From F23-D06 sp045130275 (GTDB lineage: Bacteria > Bacteroidota > Bacteroidia > Bacteroidales > WCHB1-69), in NCBI GenBank assembly GCA_045130275.1, contig JBGUPL010000081.1, forward strand, positions 62,001 through 126,000: a stretch of DNA of 64,000 nt. The letters are read 5' to 3'. A model generated the notes under the pieces. That model was not told where the DNA came from, ran no database searches, and saw only the letters and a program-made list of their open reading frames with translations. The first letter of the stretch is position 1. Each line of letters starts with the position of its first letter. This document shows, one piece after another, positions 50,317 to 58,891 of this stretch. Both the position numbers and the translations under genes were made by a program.

Positions 50317-50395
50317 GCAAAAGGTAACACTCGCGGAGAAAATTTTTTTTCGTTGCAGGTTGTGGGGATTAATCTCCGCAGATCGCGAGGTGGTT

Positions 50396-51010
50396 TTATT
50401 GGCTTGCCTCCTGCTTGCGTTCCAATTCCTCCAAACGTTCCTTCAACGCGCGGATTTCTTCGTCATTCTCCCGTTTCACCGTGTGCTTGAACTTGAACAT
50501 AGCCAAGTTCAGCTCAAAAGAGGTCTCGCTGCTCTGGACCGGCATCACATCCGTCAGCAGGTCTTCCACCAACTGGCCACCGCGCTGCAGCAACGTCTTC
50601 TGCTCTACGGAGTTCTCCTCCTGCTGCGGAACCTGTATGATAACCCTCGACAGCTCCTTCATTTTTGCATACGCCTCCACAATGGCAATAGTAGTCTCCA
50701 CCGCCTGCGGACTTTTCAGTATCGTGGCCAGCATGTAAAGACCCTTTTCGGTGAAGGCTTTGGGAGGATATTTTGAGTGTTGTCCTCGACCAAGATTCTT
50801 TAAGGTCAAAATTTTTGACCTTAAAGATTGTGTCTCTTCGGTTGACAGTTCCCAAATATATCCTATCGGAAATTTCTCGGGATTGTTCCTCACCGCTTGG
50901 TTGATTTCCTTTGTCTGTACACCGTACAATTCCGCCACATCGGAGTCCAATATCACCTGCTGGTCTCTGAGGGTGATAATCTTGTTTTCAACTTCTATAA
51001 TGTTCGTCAT
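50396..51010 (-). CDS. ORF6N-domain DNA-binding protein
   Basis: The 204-residue protein starts with ENKIITLRDQQVILDSDVAELYGVQTKEINQAVRNNPEKFP (about 7-47), the ORF6N domain found in phage antirepressors and their chromosomal relatives, and SKYPPKAFTEKGLYMLATILKSPQAV (about 83-108). A C-terminal coiled coil follows (about 165-204, KRENDEEIRALKERLEELERKQ). It probably binds DNA; target unknown. No phage structural genes are nearby, so it may be a domesticated or residual phage gene. A TATATTTG element at 51052-51059 precedes it. Confidence 0.85.
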   Translation of the reverse strand: MTNIIEVENKIITLRDQQVILDSDVAELYGVQTKEINQAVRNNPEKFPIGYIWELSTEETQSLRSKILTLKNLGRGQHSKYPPKAFTEKGLYMLATILKSPQAVETTIAIVEAYAKMKELSRVIIQVPQQEENSVEQKTLLQRGGQLVEDLLTDVMPVQSSETSFELNLAMFKFKHTVKRENDEEIRALKERLEELERKQEASQ

Positions 51011-51051
51011 AACACTTTATTTTGATGATTGAATAATGATATTTCCGTTTG

Positions 51052-51059
51052 CAAATATA
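51052..51059 (-). promoter_or_regulatory. -7 promoter element for the ORF6N gene
   Basis: The minus strand reads TATATTTG followed by CAAACGG, 41 bases before the ATG. Confidence 0.55.
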
Positions 51060-51225
51060 CAACGGAAACGAGCTTTTGTCAAGGGTTTTGTGAAATTTTT
51101 TTATCCTTGGAAATCAATAAATTGAAAAATAATTTTAACTATCCCATCTTGATTAGTTAATTTTTCAAGCCGGATTTCGCAGGATTTCGGGAAGAGATTG
51201 CGCTAAATCTCCGTGTCGTGAGCCA

Positions 51226-51261
51226 ATGAACATAGGTTCATGAGCGGATGAACATAGGTTC
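51226..51261. repeat. Direct repeat of ATGAACATAGGTTC in the ORF6N-rlmH spacer
   Basis: The 14-mer occurs at 51226 and 51248, a 22-base period, with a weaker third unit (ATGCCTATATACGG) at 51270. The rest of the 283-base gap (51011-51293) contains the ORF6N promoter and a tandem GGATTTCG pair near 51172, and otherwise nothing recognisable. Confidence 0.75.
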
Positions 51262-51293
51262 GCGGGCCGATGCCTATATACGGCATCGAACTA

Positions 51294-51764
51294 TTAATGA
51301 TGATACGGTTCCCCGCGCAAAATCGTGCACGCCCGGTAGAGCTGCTCGGCGAAGATCAGGCGCACCATGATGTGCGGGAAGGTGAGCTTCGAAAGGGCTA
51401 ACTGCGCGTTCTGTCGGGCATAGACGGCCTCAGAGAAACCGTACGCGCCGCCGATGACGAAGGTGAGCGTCTTCAATCCCGAATTGGCGCGCTGCTGGAT
51501 GAACTCCGCGAACTGCACGGAGGTCTTCTCCTTGCCGCGCTCATCCCACAACACCACGTATTCGTCCGACTCTATCTTCTTGAGTATCAGCTCGCCCTCG
51601 CGTTTCTTCTGCTCCTCCACTGGCATGGACTTGGCGTTCTTTAGATACGGAATCGCTACCATCTCGTACGGGATGTAGGCCGCGATTTTGGCCGTGTACT
51701 GCCGGATGGCCTCGTCAAAAACGTCGCCATCGGGTTTGCCGATCCATATCAGTTTCACTTTCAT
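51294..51764 (-). CDS. rlmH: 23S rRNA pseudouridine(1915) N3-methyltransferase RlmH
   Basis: The 156-residue protein has the SPOUT knot blocks YVVLWDERGKEKTSVQFAEF, TFVIGGAYGFSEAVYARQNAQLALSKLTFPH and the ending RLIFAEQLYRACTILRGEPYHH, which is nearly invariant in RlmH. It methylates pseudouridine 1915 in helix 69 of 23S rRNA in the 70S ribosome. Upstream is a spacer of tandem words separating it from sufD on the same strand. Confidence 0.96.
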   Translation of the reverse strand: MKVKLIWIGKPDGDVFDEAIRQYTAKIAAYIPYEMVAIPYLKNAKSMPVEEQKKREGELILKKIESDEYVVLWDERGKEKTSVQFAEFIQQRANSGLKTLTFVIGGAYGFSEAVYARQNAQLALSKLTFPHIMVRLIFAEQLYRACTILRGEPYHH

Positions 51765-51771
51765 ACTTCGT

Positions 51772-51915
51772 GTTTTTTACTTCGTGTTGGTGACTTCGTG
51801 TTGGTGACTTCGTGTTGGTGACTTTGTGTTAGTGAGTAAATGTTAGTGAGTAAATGTTAACAGCCGAAGGCTAACTAACAGCGAAGCTCACTAACAGCCG
51901 AAGGCTCTCCAACAG
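51772..51915. repeat. Three successive tandem word arrays between sufD and rlmH
   Basis: Read on the minus strand from sufD: four units of AGCCTTCGGCTGTTxG (one lacks two bases), each able to form an AGCC/GGCT mini-hairpin; then AACATTTACTCACT units; then three to four AACACGAAGTCACC units reaching the rlmH start. Unit lengths are 14 to 18 bases. There is no spacer-repeat pattern of a CRISPR array. Confidence 0.85.
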
Positions 51916-51923
51916 CCGAAGGC

Positions 51924-53297
51924 TTACTCCTCCAGCGTTATCGGGAACACGATGTTGTTGTTCAGCATACATTGCGCGCAAACGTTCAATTCGCCGTGCA
52001 GACGGTGCTGGACCATGTTGCTGAGACGGTCGCGGAGGGCTTCGATGGTCACGTTCTGCACGATTTCGTTGGCGAAGGCGAACATGAGCAGACGGTTGGC
52101 CGCCGCTTCGCCGATGCCGCGGGTGCGCAGGTAGTACAACGCCTCCTCGTCCAACTGCCCCACCGTCGCGCCGTGACTGCACTGCACATCGTCGGCGTAG
52201 ATCTCCAAGAACGGCTTCGTGGTGACGTGTGCCTTGTCGGTCAGCAACAGGTTCTTGTTGGTCTGGAAGGCCGCCGTGCGCTGCGAATCTTGCGCCACGA
52301 GAATGTGTCCGTGGAAGTTCGCCGATGCCTCATCGTCCATGATGCCCTTGTATAGCTGATAGCTCTTGCAGTCGGGCGCGGCATGGTTGATGAAGATGTG
52401 GTTGTCGCAAACCTGCTCTTTGTCAACGAGATACAATCCATACAACTTGGCTTCCGCCATCGGCTCGTTGAGGTTGACGTGGAAGGTATTGCAAATGTAG
52501 CCCGCGTTGAACGTGATGGCCGTGGAGGTGAAGGTCGAATAGCTCTTCTGATGTACGAAAACATGGTTCAGCAGCATGGAAGCGGCATCCTTGTTCTCGG
52601 TTTTGTAGTAATGCAGATGCGCGTTCTCGCCCAAGTAAATCTCCGAAACGATATTCGAGAAGGAAGATTCCTTTTGGATGGAGTCATCGCACTGAATAAC
52701 AGAGAGTTCCGCATTCTTACCCAACGCGATAATGTGACGGTTGTTGACTAACAACGGATCAGAGGTGTTCATCAGCGAGACAATCTGCATCGGTTTCTCA
52801 ACCTTCACATTGTCAGGAATATAGATAAAAGCTCCATCGTTGAAAAGCGCTTCGTTGAGGGCTACCAAGCCGTTCTCTTTCTCCAAGTTGGCATGTGCCA
52901 ACAGAGGCAGCACCAAGTCGGGATATTGACGGATGGCCGCGAACAGACTGCCTGTGATCACGCCCTGTTCGTCAACAGTAACCTCCTGCTTCTCAGAAAT
53001 ATACCAACCGTTACTAACCGGCAGTACCGTGGGGTGCAGATCCTGCACGCGGCACTGGAAATACTCCGCCAACGGACGGTACGGGTCGGGCTGCAGCTTT
53101 TGGATGTAGTCGGTTTTCACCTTTTTGTTCAGCACCGACTGCTGCCAGCCTTGTAAACGCTTGTCGGGCAGCTCTTTCTGCAAGAAGAGGTCCATCGCTT
53201 TCCGACGGAGGTCGCGGATGGCCGCCTGCCCGCCGTCAGGATATTGCGCCTGGTTTTCGTTGAAAAGTCCCTGGATGAATTGTGTGAACGCTCTCAT
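51924..53297 (-). CDS. sufD: Fe-S cluster assembly protein SufD
   Basis: The 457-residue protein matches SufD: an N-terminal helical region, then a long beta-helix with DDSIQKESSFSNIVSEIYLGENAHLHYYKTEN, FHVNLNEPMAEAKLYGLYLV and the late DDVQCSHGATVGQLDEEALYYLRTRGI block (about 365-391) shared by SufB and SufD, and a C-terminal CAQCMLNN. SufD acts with SufB and SufC as the scaffold that assembles Fe-S clusters. It overlaps sufC by four bases (ATGA). sufB and sufS were not found in the window. Confidence 0.92.
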   Translation of the reverse strand: MRAFTQFIQGLFNENQAQYPDGGQAAIRDLRRKAMDLFLQKELPDKRLQGWQQSVLNKKVKTDYIQKLQPDPYRPLAEYFQCRVQDLHPTVLPVSNGWYISEKQEVTVDEQGVITGSLFAAIRQYPDLVLPLLAHANLEKENGLVALNEALFNDGAFIYIPDNVKVEKPMQIVSLMNTSDPLLVNNRHIIALGKNAELSVIQCDDSIQKESSFSNIVSEIYLGENAHLHYYKTENKDAASMLLNHVFVHQKSYSTFTSTAITFNAGYICNTFHVNLNEPMAEAKLYGLYLVDKEQVCDNHIFINHAAPDCKSYQLYKGIMDDEASANFHGHILVAQDSQRTAAFQTNKNLLLTDKAHVTTKPFLEIYADDVQCSHGATVGQLDEEALYYLRTRGIGEAAANRLLMFAFANEIVQNVTIEALRDRLSNMVQHRLHGELNVCAQCMLNNNIVFPITLEE

Positions 53298-54055
53298 AAC
53301 TTGCCCTGTTCGTATTCTTCCTTAATCCAGTCGTAACCGCGCTCTTCCAGTTCAAGAGCCAGCTCTTTCGGACCCGATTTCACGATTTTGCCATCGAAAA
53401 GCACATGTACCACATCGGGGACGATGTAGTCCAACAGTCTCTGATAGTGGGTGATGACGATGATGGCTTTGTCTGCGCCGCGCAGGTGGTTGATGCCGTT
53501 GGCGACCACACGAAGTGCGTCGATGTCGAGGCCGGAGTCGGTCTCGTCGAGGATGGCAAGGTAGGGGTCGAGGAGCGCCATCTGGAAGATCTCGTTGCGC
53601 TTTTTCTCGCCGCCGGAGAAGCCTTCGTTCACGGAGCGGTTGCTAAGCTTGTCGGTCAGCTCCACCACTTTCTGCTTCTCGGCCATCAATTTGAGGAACT
53701 GGGCGCCGTTGAGCGGGTCGAGGCCACGGTATTTGCGCACTTCGTTGAGGGCGGTGCGCATGAAGTTGGCGATGCTCACGCCGGGGATCTCCACCGGGTA
53801 TTGGAAACCGATGAAGACGCCTTCGCGGGCGCGGTCCTCAATGGACAAATCCAGCAGGTTTTTGCCTTTGAACCAGACATTTCCCTGTGTCACTTCGTAG
53901 CCACTCTTGCCGGCGATGGCGGATGCCAACGTGCTTTTTCCGGTGCCGTTCGGGCCCATAATGGCGTGCACCTCCCCCGCTTTCACCTCCAAATTGACGC
54001 CTTTCAATATCTCTCTATCCTTGATGGATACGTGTAAATCTTCAATCTTAAGCAT
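53294..54055 (-). CDS. sufC: Fe-S cluster assembly ATPase SufC
   Basis: The 253-residue ATPase has Walker A GPNGTGKST (about 34-42), the Suf-type signature SGGEKKRNEIFQMALL (about 144-159) and Walker B LAILDETDSGLDID. SufC drives conformational change of SufBD during cluster assembly. The ATG at 54055 is preferred to an in-frame TTG two codons upstream. It is first in its transcript, with the TATCTTTG promoter at about 54073-54080, and leads into sufD. sufB would normally precede it. Confidence 0.94.
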   Translation of the reverse strand: MLKIEDLHVSIKDREILKGVNLEVKAGEVHAIMGPNGTGKSTLASAIAGKSGYEVTQGNVWFKGKNLLDLSIEDRAREGVFIGFQYPVEIPGVSIANFMRTALNEVRKYRGLDPLNGAQFLKLMAEKQKVVELTDKLSNRSVNEGFSGGEKKRNEIFQMALLDPYLAILDETDSGLDIDALRVVANGINHLRGADKAIIVITHYQRLLDYIVPDVVHVLFDGKIVKSGPKELALELEERGYDWIKEEYEQGKL

Positions 54056-54072
54056 ATTCAAAAATTAGGGCG

Positions 54073-54080
54073 CAAAGATA
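54073..54080 (-). promoter_or_regulatory. -7 promoter element for sufCD
   Basis: The minus strand reads TATCTTTG followed by CGCCC, about 18 bases before the sufC ATG; a run of A and TCG precede it. Position is accurate to about one base. Confidence 0.65.
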
Positions 54081-54094
54081 CGATTTTTTAGAAT

Positions 54095-54122
54095 GTAGAG
54101 ACGCAACAGGGCACGTCTCTAC
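54095..54122. repeat. TAGAGACG palindromic repeat, copy 3 (overlaps the TldD-like gene stop)
   Basis: GTAGAGACG and CGTCTCTAC, with CAACAGGGCA between, lie in the 60-base gap between the sufC promoter and the double TldD gene. On the minus strand its TAG is the stop codon of that gene. Compare 13013-13040. Confidence 0.78.
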
Positions 54123-57100
54123 GGGTGCACCAAAAATACGGATTTGAGCAGAATCCCGTCTGGTGCGACGATGCAAGTAGGGACTCCTGCAAATGGGAAA
54201 TCGCGACTGCCTTTCGCGCCTGAAACGTTCATCATAACGGGATAGGAAGTCTGCTGGTTGGAAACAGCGAGAATGTCTTCCAACAAAAAGAAGTGGAATC
54301 CCGTCATAAGAGCGCCGGAAACAGGAACCTCCTTACCCGTGCGCACATCAACCTGATATAAACGAAGCAGTTGTATGTAATGACTCCTTCTTGTTACAAT
54401 GTTTTGCAAATTGTCATCACATGCTTGCCTCAGAATGTACGCATATTTACAGCCCTGCCTCTTGGCCTCCTTGATGAGCAGTTGTTTCAATTTGGCATGT
54501 TGCACCGTTGTTTTGTGCTCGAAGTCAATGCGGGAGGCACCTTTAGTGCCAAAACAATGCTCATTCTGGATGGCCAACTGTTGGAAACCGTTGCTGTATG
54601 GTGTTGCTTTTGTGACGTTTCGATTGCCCATCAGTGTGATCAGTTCGCCGTTACGGATTATTTCCGTTTCTTGTCGCTCCACTCCTTCGGCATCTGTTTT
54701 TTCGTGGCGGACAAATGTGGCCTTATCGAACACATCGCCAGATTTGTAGGCTGTGACGGAAATCTTCTTTGATGTGACGACGTGATCCAATAATTCGACC
54801 ATTGGATAAATAGGTGTTCCGTGATTGTATAAAATGGTCTGCCTGTTTGCCAAAAGTTTCTGATTGTTCAGTAGTGCCCCCACCAACAGCTGTCCTACCG
54901 CTTCGTCTTCTATCAACATGGGCGCGATTTCGAATTCCTCCAATAGGATATTCTTGGATTTCACACTTTTCAAGTGAGAAACAAGCGTATTGATCTCATT
55001 ATTAGTATGTTGAACAGAAAGCAAGGAGTCTGTGCAGGGGAAGAAAATTGTTTTTCCGTCCACATATTCCTCTCCATTAGTCATTTTCACAGCTCCGTAG
55101 ATCTGCATTCCGATGATTGAGATCGGGCGGCTGTAGCTCGTTTTCTCGCTGTTCCAGAAATAAGCATTGCCCATCATGATATATATATTGACACCGGAAC
55201 GACTAAGGAAGTCATGCTTGGCGAGCGAAGAGGAAACCTCGCGGGCAAAATGCTCCAGATTGTTCATCGTCGGATAATCGAAGTTATGTTCGTCGTTCGT
55301 TTGGGTTGGTGGTGCGAAGGAACGGTCAGGCATGGCGCGTGACTCCGGATCGGGTTGCAACACTTGCTTATTTTTCCATTGTTTAAGGGTTTTCCGATAT
55401 TCCGACTCCGTGGCTGCACGGAAGTCACGGGTAAACGATTCGTAGGCATTGTCTGAGGACATGTCGTAGGCAGCGGGCACGGAGTCTCCGTTCAAGTTCT
55501 CGTTGTTGAACAAGTCACTGCCTACCAGCACTTTCGGTACCAATTTGCGGACGTGTTTTTCGTTGGTGTAGTTGAGGCTCCCTTCCGAGGCTTCCACGGT
55601 GTAGATTTCAGCGTCGGTCATCAAGTAATCCTGGTAGTACGGGGCGCTCAGCTCGCCTATTGTGAGGAGATTTTCGTCTATATCTCGTTCATCCTGAGCC
55701 ACTTGATAAAAAAGGGCGGACGGGTTTCCATCGTTTTCCGTCTGGGTGGTGCTGAGGTGCGCAATCATATGGTCGGCCTGTGATTTAGGTGCGCGGAGCA
55801 CGGGCAGGCGGCGGAACAGCAAATCTGGCGCCACGCAATGCGTGGGCAGTTCGTCGCCACGGCTGTGGCAGGAAATGGCTGCGCTGTTGATGCCGTCCCC
55901 GCCAGCCATAAGATTGTCGAGCCACTGCTGCGGCGATGCAGAAACCCGAATATCCCGTATAATCTGCTCTGATCCGTCTGGAAAATGCTTAAAACAAACT
56001 GTTGGACAAATGGTTATAAGATTACGGGCGGTGTCGCAAATGATGTCCGCCTTAATGATGCGAATTCCGTATGGTACATTTTGCCGGCGAAGCTCTTCAC
56101 GGATCCGATTGTTCAATTGCTCTCTATTCAGTGGATTGTCCGTTTTCACAATCAGGTTGGACTGCCTTGCGGAAGGCAGTCCAAGGTTCCCGCGCGCATG
56201 ACCGTTGGGGGAATAAGCACTCGGACATTGCGTGCGTGTGGAGAGAAATTTCTCCAAAATCCCATGGTTAATTAGTGTGGTCTGCTGACTTTTAACACCT
56301 TCATTGTCAAAAATATAACCGCCATTCAGATATTTGTGCTTCAGACTCTTGATTGTTGGGTCACTGACGACTGAGAAGTCCTCTGGCAGGACCTTCTGCT
56401 GCAGTCGTCCGGCAAAAAGGCCATCAGAAGGGTTCTCCAAGGCATGACCGACGAGGTTGTGCATCAACGTTGTAACCGCTTGGTCTGAAAGCCAAAGCGG
56501 ACAATCCACATATTCCTGGACGGGCGCATTGCAGACCTCATTTATCAGCACTTCCATGAGATGAAAATTATCCGACATCGCGTTGGCATCCGGTAGTTGT
56601 TCGGGAAGTGGTGCGAAGAACGGATAGTCGAGGTGCTCCAGCGTATTGTCCTTTGTGAGGCTCTCCATATGCAGGTTCAGCAGTGCTTCCGTATGATTCT
56701 GCACTGAAAAACTGTTTTCGCTGTTAACCAGGTAATTACGATTTACTTGATAGATGATTTCGGCGGAAGCATTCGTCGCATTGGGGGATAGCGTCGCATC
56801 CGACGTGCAATAGCGAAGCCTTTTTACCCAATCGTCGGCATCCCAATGGTCATCCGAAATGGGCGGCTCGTAATATTGGTCCATATCCATCGGCTGAAAA
56901 TGGAAAACCTCTGTGCTGTCACTGCCATAGAGTGTCGCATTTAACAGATTGTCAGTATATTGCAGAATGGATTCTCGGTAGGCGCGTTCCGTTTCGCGCT
57001 GCAGGATCTTTCGTATCAACACTGGATTCTCATCCAATGGTAAAGCGACCCGTTTCACTGAATAGCTTTGTTGGTCAAGAAAATGGTAATTGTCCGTTTC

Positions 57101-57400
57101 CGATCTCCCGACACGCAATTCGATAGTCAGGAACACCGTTTTTGAACTGGAGTTGTTGTAAATGTGACCGAAATTGGCGGCCACACGGTGCGTTTCCGTC
57201 TTGTTGACCCGATAGGCCATAAAATACGGAGGGTTCGTTGTTGTTCGTAGGGAGTCAAAATTGTGTTTGAGCTCCGTGCGCAAAAGTTGCAGGAAATCAT
57301 CCTCATCTGGCGTGTTTTGTGCAAACACAAACGTGCAACCCGCCAAAAGCAGTGCGCAACATATAATCCGCAATAGCCAAACTTTTGGACCGGAGGACAT
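54119..57400 (-). CDS. Exported tandem TldD/PmbA-like protein with decayed metal sites
   Basis: The 1093-residue protein has a signal peptide (MSSGPKVWLLRII...; cleavage after LAG before C22, or after VFA before Q28). Two homologous halves follow (about 30-540 and 560-1093), each with the TldD/PmbA order of an N-terminal NPPYFMAYRV-like domain and a metallopeptidase-like C-terminal domain. In half one the zinc motif HExxxH is H314-N-L-V-G-H319 (glutamate lost) and a candidate cysteine ligand remains in SCHSRGD. In half two the equivalent site is QLLVGA and the cysteine is valine. TldD/TldE normally form a cytoplasmic dimer that processes peptides; this is an exported fused version, likely not an ordinary protease. 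Confidence 0.8.
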   Translation of the reverse strand: MSSGPKVWLLRIICCALLLAGCTFVFAQNTPDEDDFLQLLRTELKHNFDSLRTTTNPPYFMAYRVNKTETHRVAANFGHIYNNSSSKTVFLTIELRVGRSETDNYHFLDQQSYSVKRVALPLDENPVLIRKILQRETERAYRESILQYTDNLLNATLYGSDSTEVFHFQPMDMDQYYEPPISDDHWDADDWVKRLRYCTSDATLSPNATNASAEIIYQVNRNYLVNSENSFSVQNHTEALLNLHMESLTKDNTLEHLDYPFFAPLPEQLPDANAMSDNFHLMEVLINEVCNAPVQEYVDCPLWLSDQAVTTLMHNLVGHALENPSDGLFAGRLQQKVLPEDFSVVSDPTIKSLKHKYLNGGYIFDNEGVKSQQTTLINHGILEKFLSTRTQCPSAYSPNGHARGNLGLPSARQSNLIVKTDNPLNREQLNNRIREELRRQNVPYGIRIIKADIICDTARNLITICPTVCFKHFPDGSEQIIRDIRVSASPQQWLDNLMAGGDGINSAAISCHSRGDELPTHCVAPDLLFRRLPVLRAPKSQADHMIAHLSTTQTENDGNPSALFYQVAQDERDIDENLLTIGELSAPYYQDYLMTDAEIYTVEASEGSLNYTNEKHVRKLVPKVLVGSDLFNNENLNGDSVPAAYDMSSDNAYESFTRDFRAATESEYRKTLKQWKNKQVLQPDPESRAMPDRSFAPPTQTNDEHNFDYPTMNNLEHFAREVSSSLAKHDFLSRSGVNIYIMMGNAYFWNSEKTSYSRPISIIGMQIYGAVKMTNGEEYVDGKTIFFPCTDSLLSVQHTNNEINTLVSHLKSVKSKNILLEEFEIAPMLIEDEAVGQLLVGALLNNQKLLANRQTILYNHGTPIYPMVELLDHVVTSKKISVTAYKSGDVFDKATFVRHEKTDAEGVERQETEIIRNGELITLMGNRNVTKATPYSNGFQQLAIQNEHCFGTKGASRIDFEHKTTVQHAKLKQLLIKEAKRQGCKYAYILRQACDDNLQNIVTRRSHYIQLLRLYQVDVRTGKEVPVSGALMTGFHFFLLEDILAVSNQQTSYPVMMNVSGAKGSRDFPFAGVPTCIVAPDGILLKSVFLVHP

Positions 57401-57434
57401 TAGACTTGAACTTTGAACTTTGAATTAAGTGGGG

Positions 57435-58703
57435 TTACCTGAATATTGTCCCCTCGCGGTCAGGACTCACCGACACAATGGAAACCTTCGTATGAGTCTT
57501 ATTTTCAATGAATTGGATATAATCCTTGAACGTTTGCGGGAGTTCCTCGTAGGTTTTGCAGTTCGAGATGGCGGTCTTCCAACCGGGCAGGGTGGTATAG
57601 ACCGGCTCTATCTCCACATCAGTGGCGGAGGGCATTCGGTCGGTGAGTTCGCCGTTGACACGGTAGGCGGTGCAGACCTTGATTTCGTCCAATTTGTCCA
57701 GCACGTCGGCCTTGGTGAGCGCGATGTCGGTCACGCCATTGATCATCAATGCGTATTGGAGCGCGACAAGGTCGAGCCATCCGCAACGTCTTGGTCTTCC
57801 GGTGGTTGCGCCGTACTCGTTGCCTTCCTTACGGAGAAATTCGCCCGTCTCGTCGAAGAGTTCGGTAGGGAAGGGACCGCTGCCCACGCGGGTGCAGTAG
57901 GCTTTCACGATTCCGAAGACGCGGCCGGCGTAGTGCGGGGCCAAACCCAAGCCAGTGAACGCGCCTGCGGCGATGGTGTTGGAGGAGGTCACGAACGGGT
58001 ATGCGCCGAACTCCACGTCCAACAGCGTGCCTTGCGCACCTTCGGCCAGCACGGATTTCTCTTCCGTAAGATATTGGTGTACAACGTATTCGCTGTCGAT
58101 AAACTGGAATTTGCGGATGGTCTCCAACGACTTGCGCCATTGGGCATCCAACTCAGCGAGCTTCGCTTCATAATCGAAGTGGAAATTCTGCAAAATCTCG
58201 ATATGTTCATCGATTTTCTGACGGTATTTGGTCTCAAAATCAGGCGATTCGAGGTCGCAGACGCGCAGACCCGTGCGGGCGGTCTTGTCAGTGTAAGTCG
58301 GCCCGATGCCCTTCAGCGTGGAGCCGATTTTCATGTTACCCTTATGGGCCTCCTGCGCGGCATCGAGCAGTTTATGCGTGGGCAGGATCAGGTGCGCCTT
58401 GCGGGAGATATAGAGATTGTCAGTGGGTGTCAATCCCATGTCAATCAATGCATTAATCTCTTCCTCGAAGATAATTGGGTCTATGACAACACCATTGCCG
58501 ATGATATTGGTCTTCTCCTTGTGGAAGATGCCTGACGGAATGATGTGCAACACGTGGCGGATGCCGTTGAATTCAAGGGAGTGGCCGGCATTGGGACCAC
58601 CCTGGAAACGCGCGATCACATCATATTTGGGCGTGAGAACGTCCACAATTTTACCTTTTCCTTCATCGCCCCATTGCAGGCCGAGCAGAATATCCATTTT
58701 CAT
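57435..58703 (-). CDS. purA: Adenylosuccinate synthase
   Basis: The 422-residue enzyme begins MKMDILLGLQWGDEGKGKIVD, has GGPNAGHSLEFNG, ISRKAHLILPTHKLLDAA, GIGPTYTDKTARTGLRV, LLDVEFGAYPFVTSSNTIAAGAFTGLG and TTGRPRRCGWLDL. It makes adenylosuccinate from IMP and aspartate using GTP, the first committed step to AMP. The ATG at 58703 follows the TATCTTTG promoter at 58728-58735; the earlier in-frame ATG at 58760 lies upstream of that promoter. It is 34 bases before the TldD-like gene on the same strand, so they may be co-transcribed. Confidence 0.96.
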   Translation of the reverse strand: MKMDILLGLQWGDEGKGKIVDVLTPKYDVIARFQGGPNAGHSLEFNGIRHVLHIIPSGIFHKEKTNIIGNGVVIDPIIFEEEINALIDMGLTPTDNLYISRKAHLILPTHKLLDAAQEAHKGNMKIGSTLKGIGPTYTDKTARTGLRVCDLESPDFETKYRQKIDEHIEILQNFHFDYEAKLAELDAQWRKSLETIRKFQFIDSEYVVHQYLTEEKSVLAEGAQGTLLDVEFGAYPFVTSSNTIAAGAFTGLGLAPHYAGRVFGIVKAYCTRVGSGPFPTELFDETGEFLRKEGNEYGATTGRPRRCGWLDLVALQYALMINGVTDIALTKADVLDKLDEIKVCTAYRVNGELTDRMPSATDVEIEPVYTTLPGWKTAISNCKTYEELPQTFKDYIQFIENKTHTKVSIVSVSPDREGTIFR

Positions 58704-58727
58704 ATTTCCGTTGTTTGAAAAACGGGG

Positions 58728-58735
58728 CAAAGATA
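58728..58735 (-). promoter_or_regulatory. -7 promoter element for purA
   Basis: The minus strand reads TATCTTTG followed by CCCCG, 24 bases before the purA ATG, with a long run of A and TCG upstream. Confidence 0.7.
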
Positions 58736-58747
58736 CGATTTTTTTTT

Positions 58748-58778
58748 GTTCAAGGTTCAAGGTTCAAAGATCAAGGTG
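58748..58778. repeat. GTTCAAGGTTCAAAG word array upstream of purA
   Basis: Units GTTCAAG, GTTCAAG, GTTCAAAG and ATCAAGG follow each other. A related AACTTTGAACTTTGAA run is at 57412-57425. No coding or pairing explanation was seen. The rest of 58779-58891 shows nothing recognisable. Confidence 0.65.
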
Positions 58779-58891
58779 CAATATAGAAATATCTTCAAGC
58801 TGCGCCCGTCTGGGGAAAGAGCTTGATAACAATTTTGGTTTCAATTAAATATTTATGGGCTATATATTCCCTCCTTAGGGAGTCGGGGGTG

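Noticed and set aside
50396..51010. Prophage marked by the ORF6N protein
   Set aside because: No integrase, capsid, tail or lysis genes lie nearby; neighbours are housekeeping genes.
51772..51915. Possible CRISPR array
   Set aside because: Units are contiguous without unique spacers, differ in type, and no cas genes are nearby.
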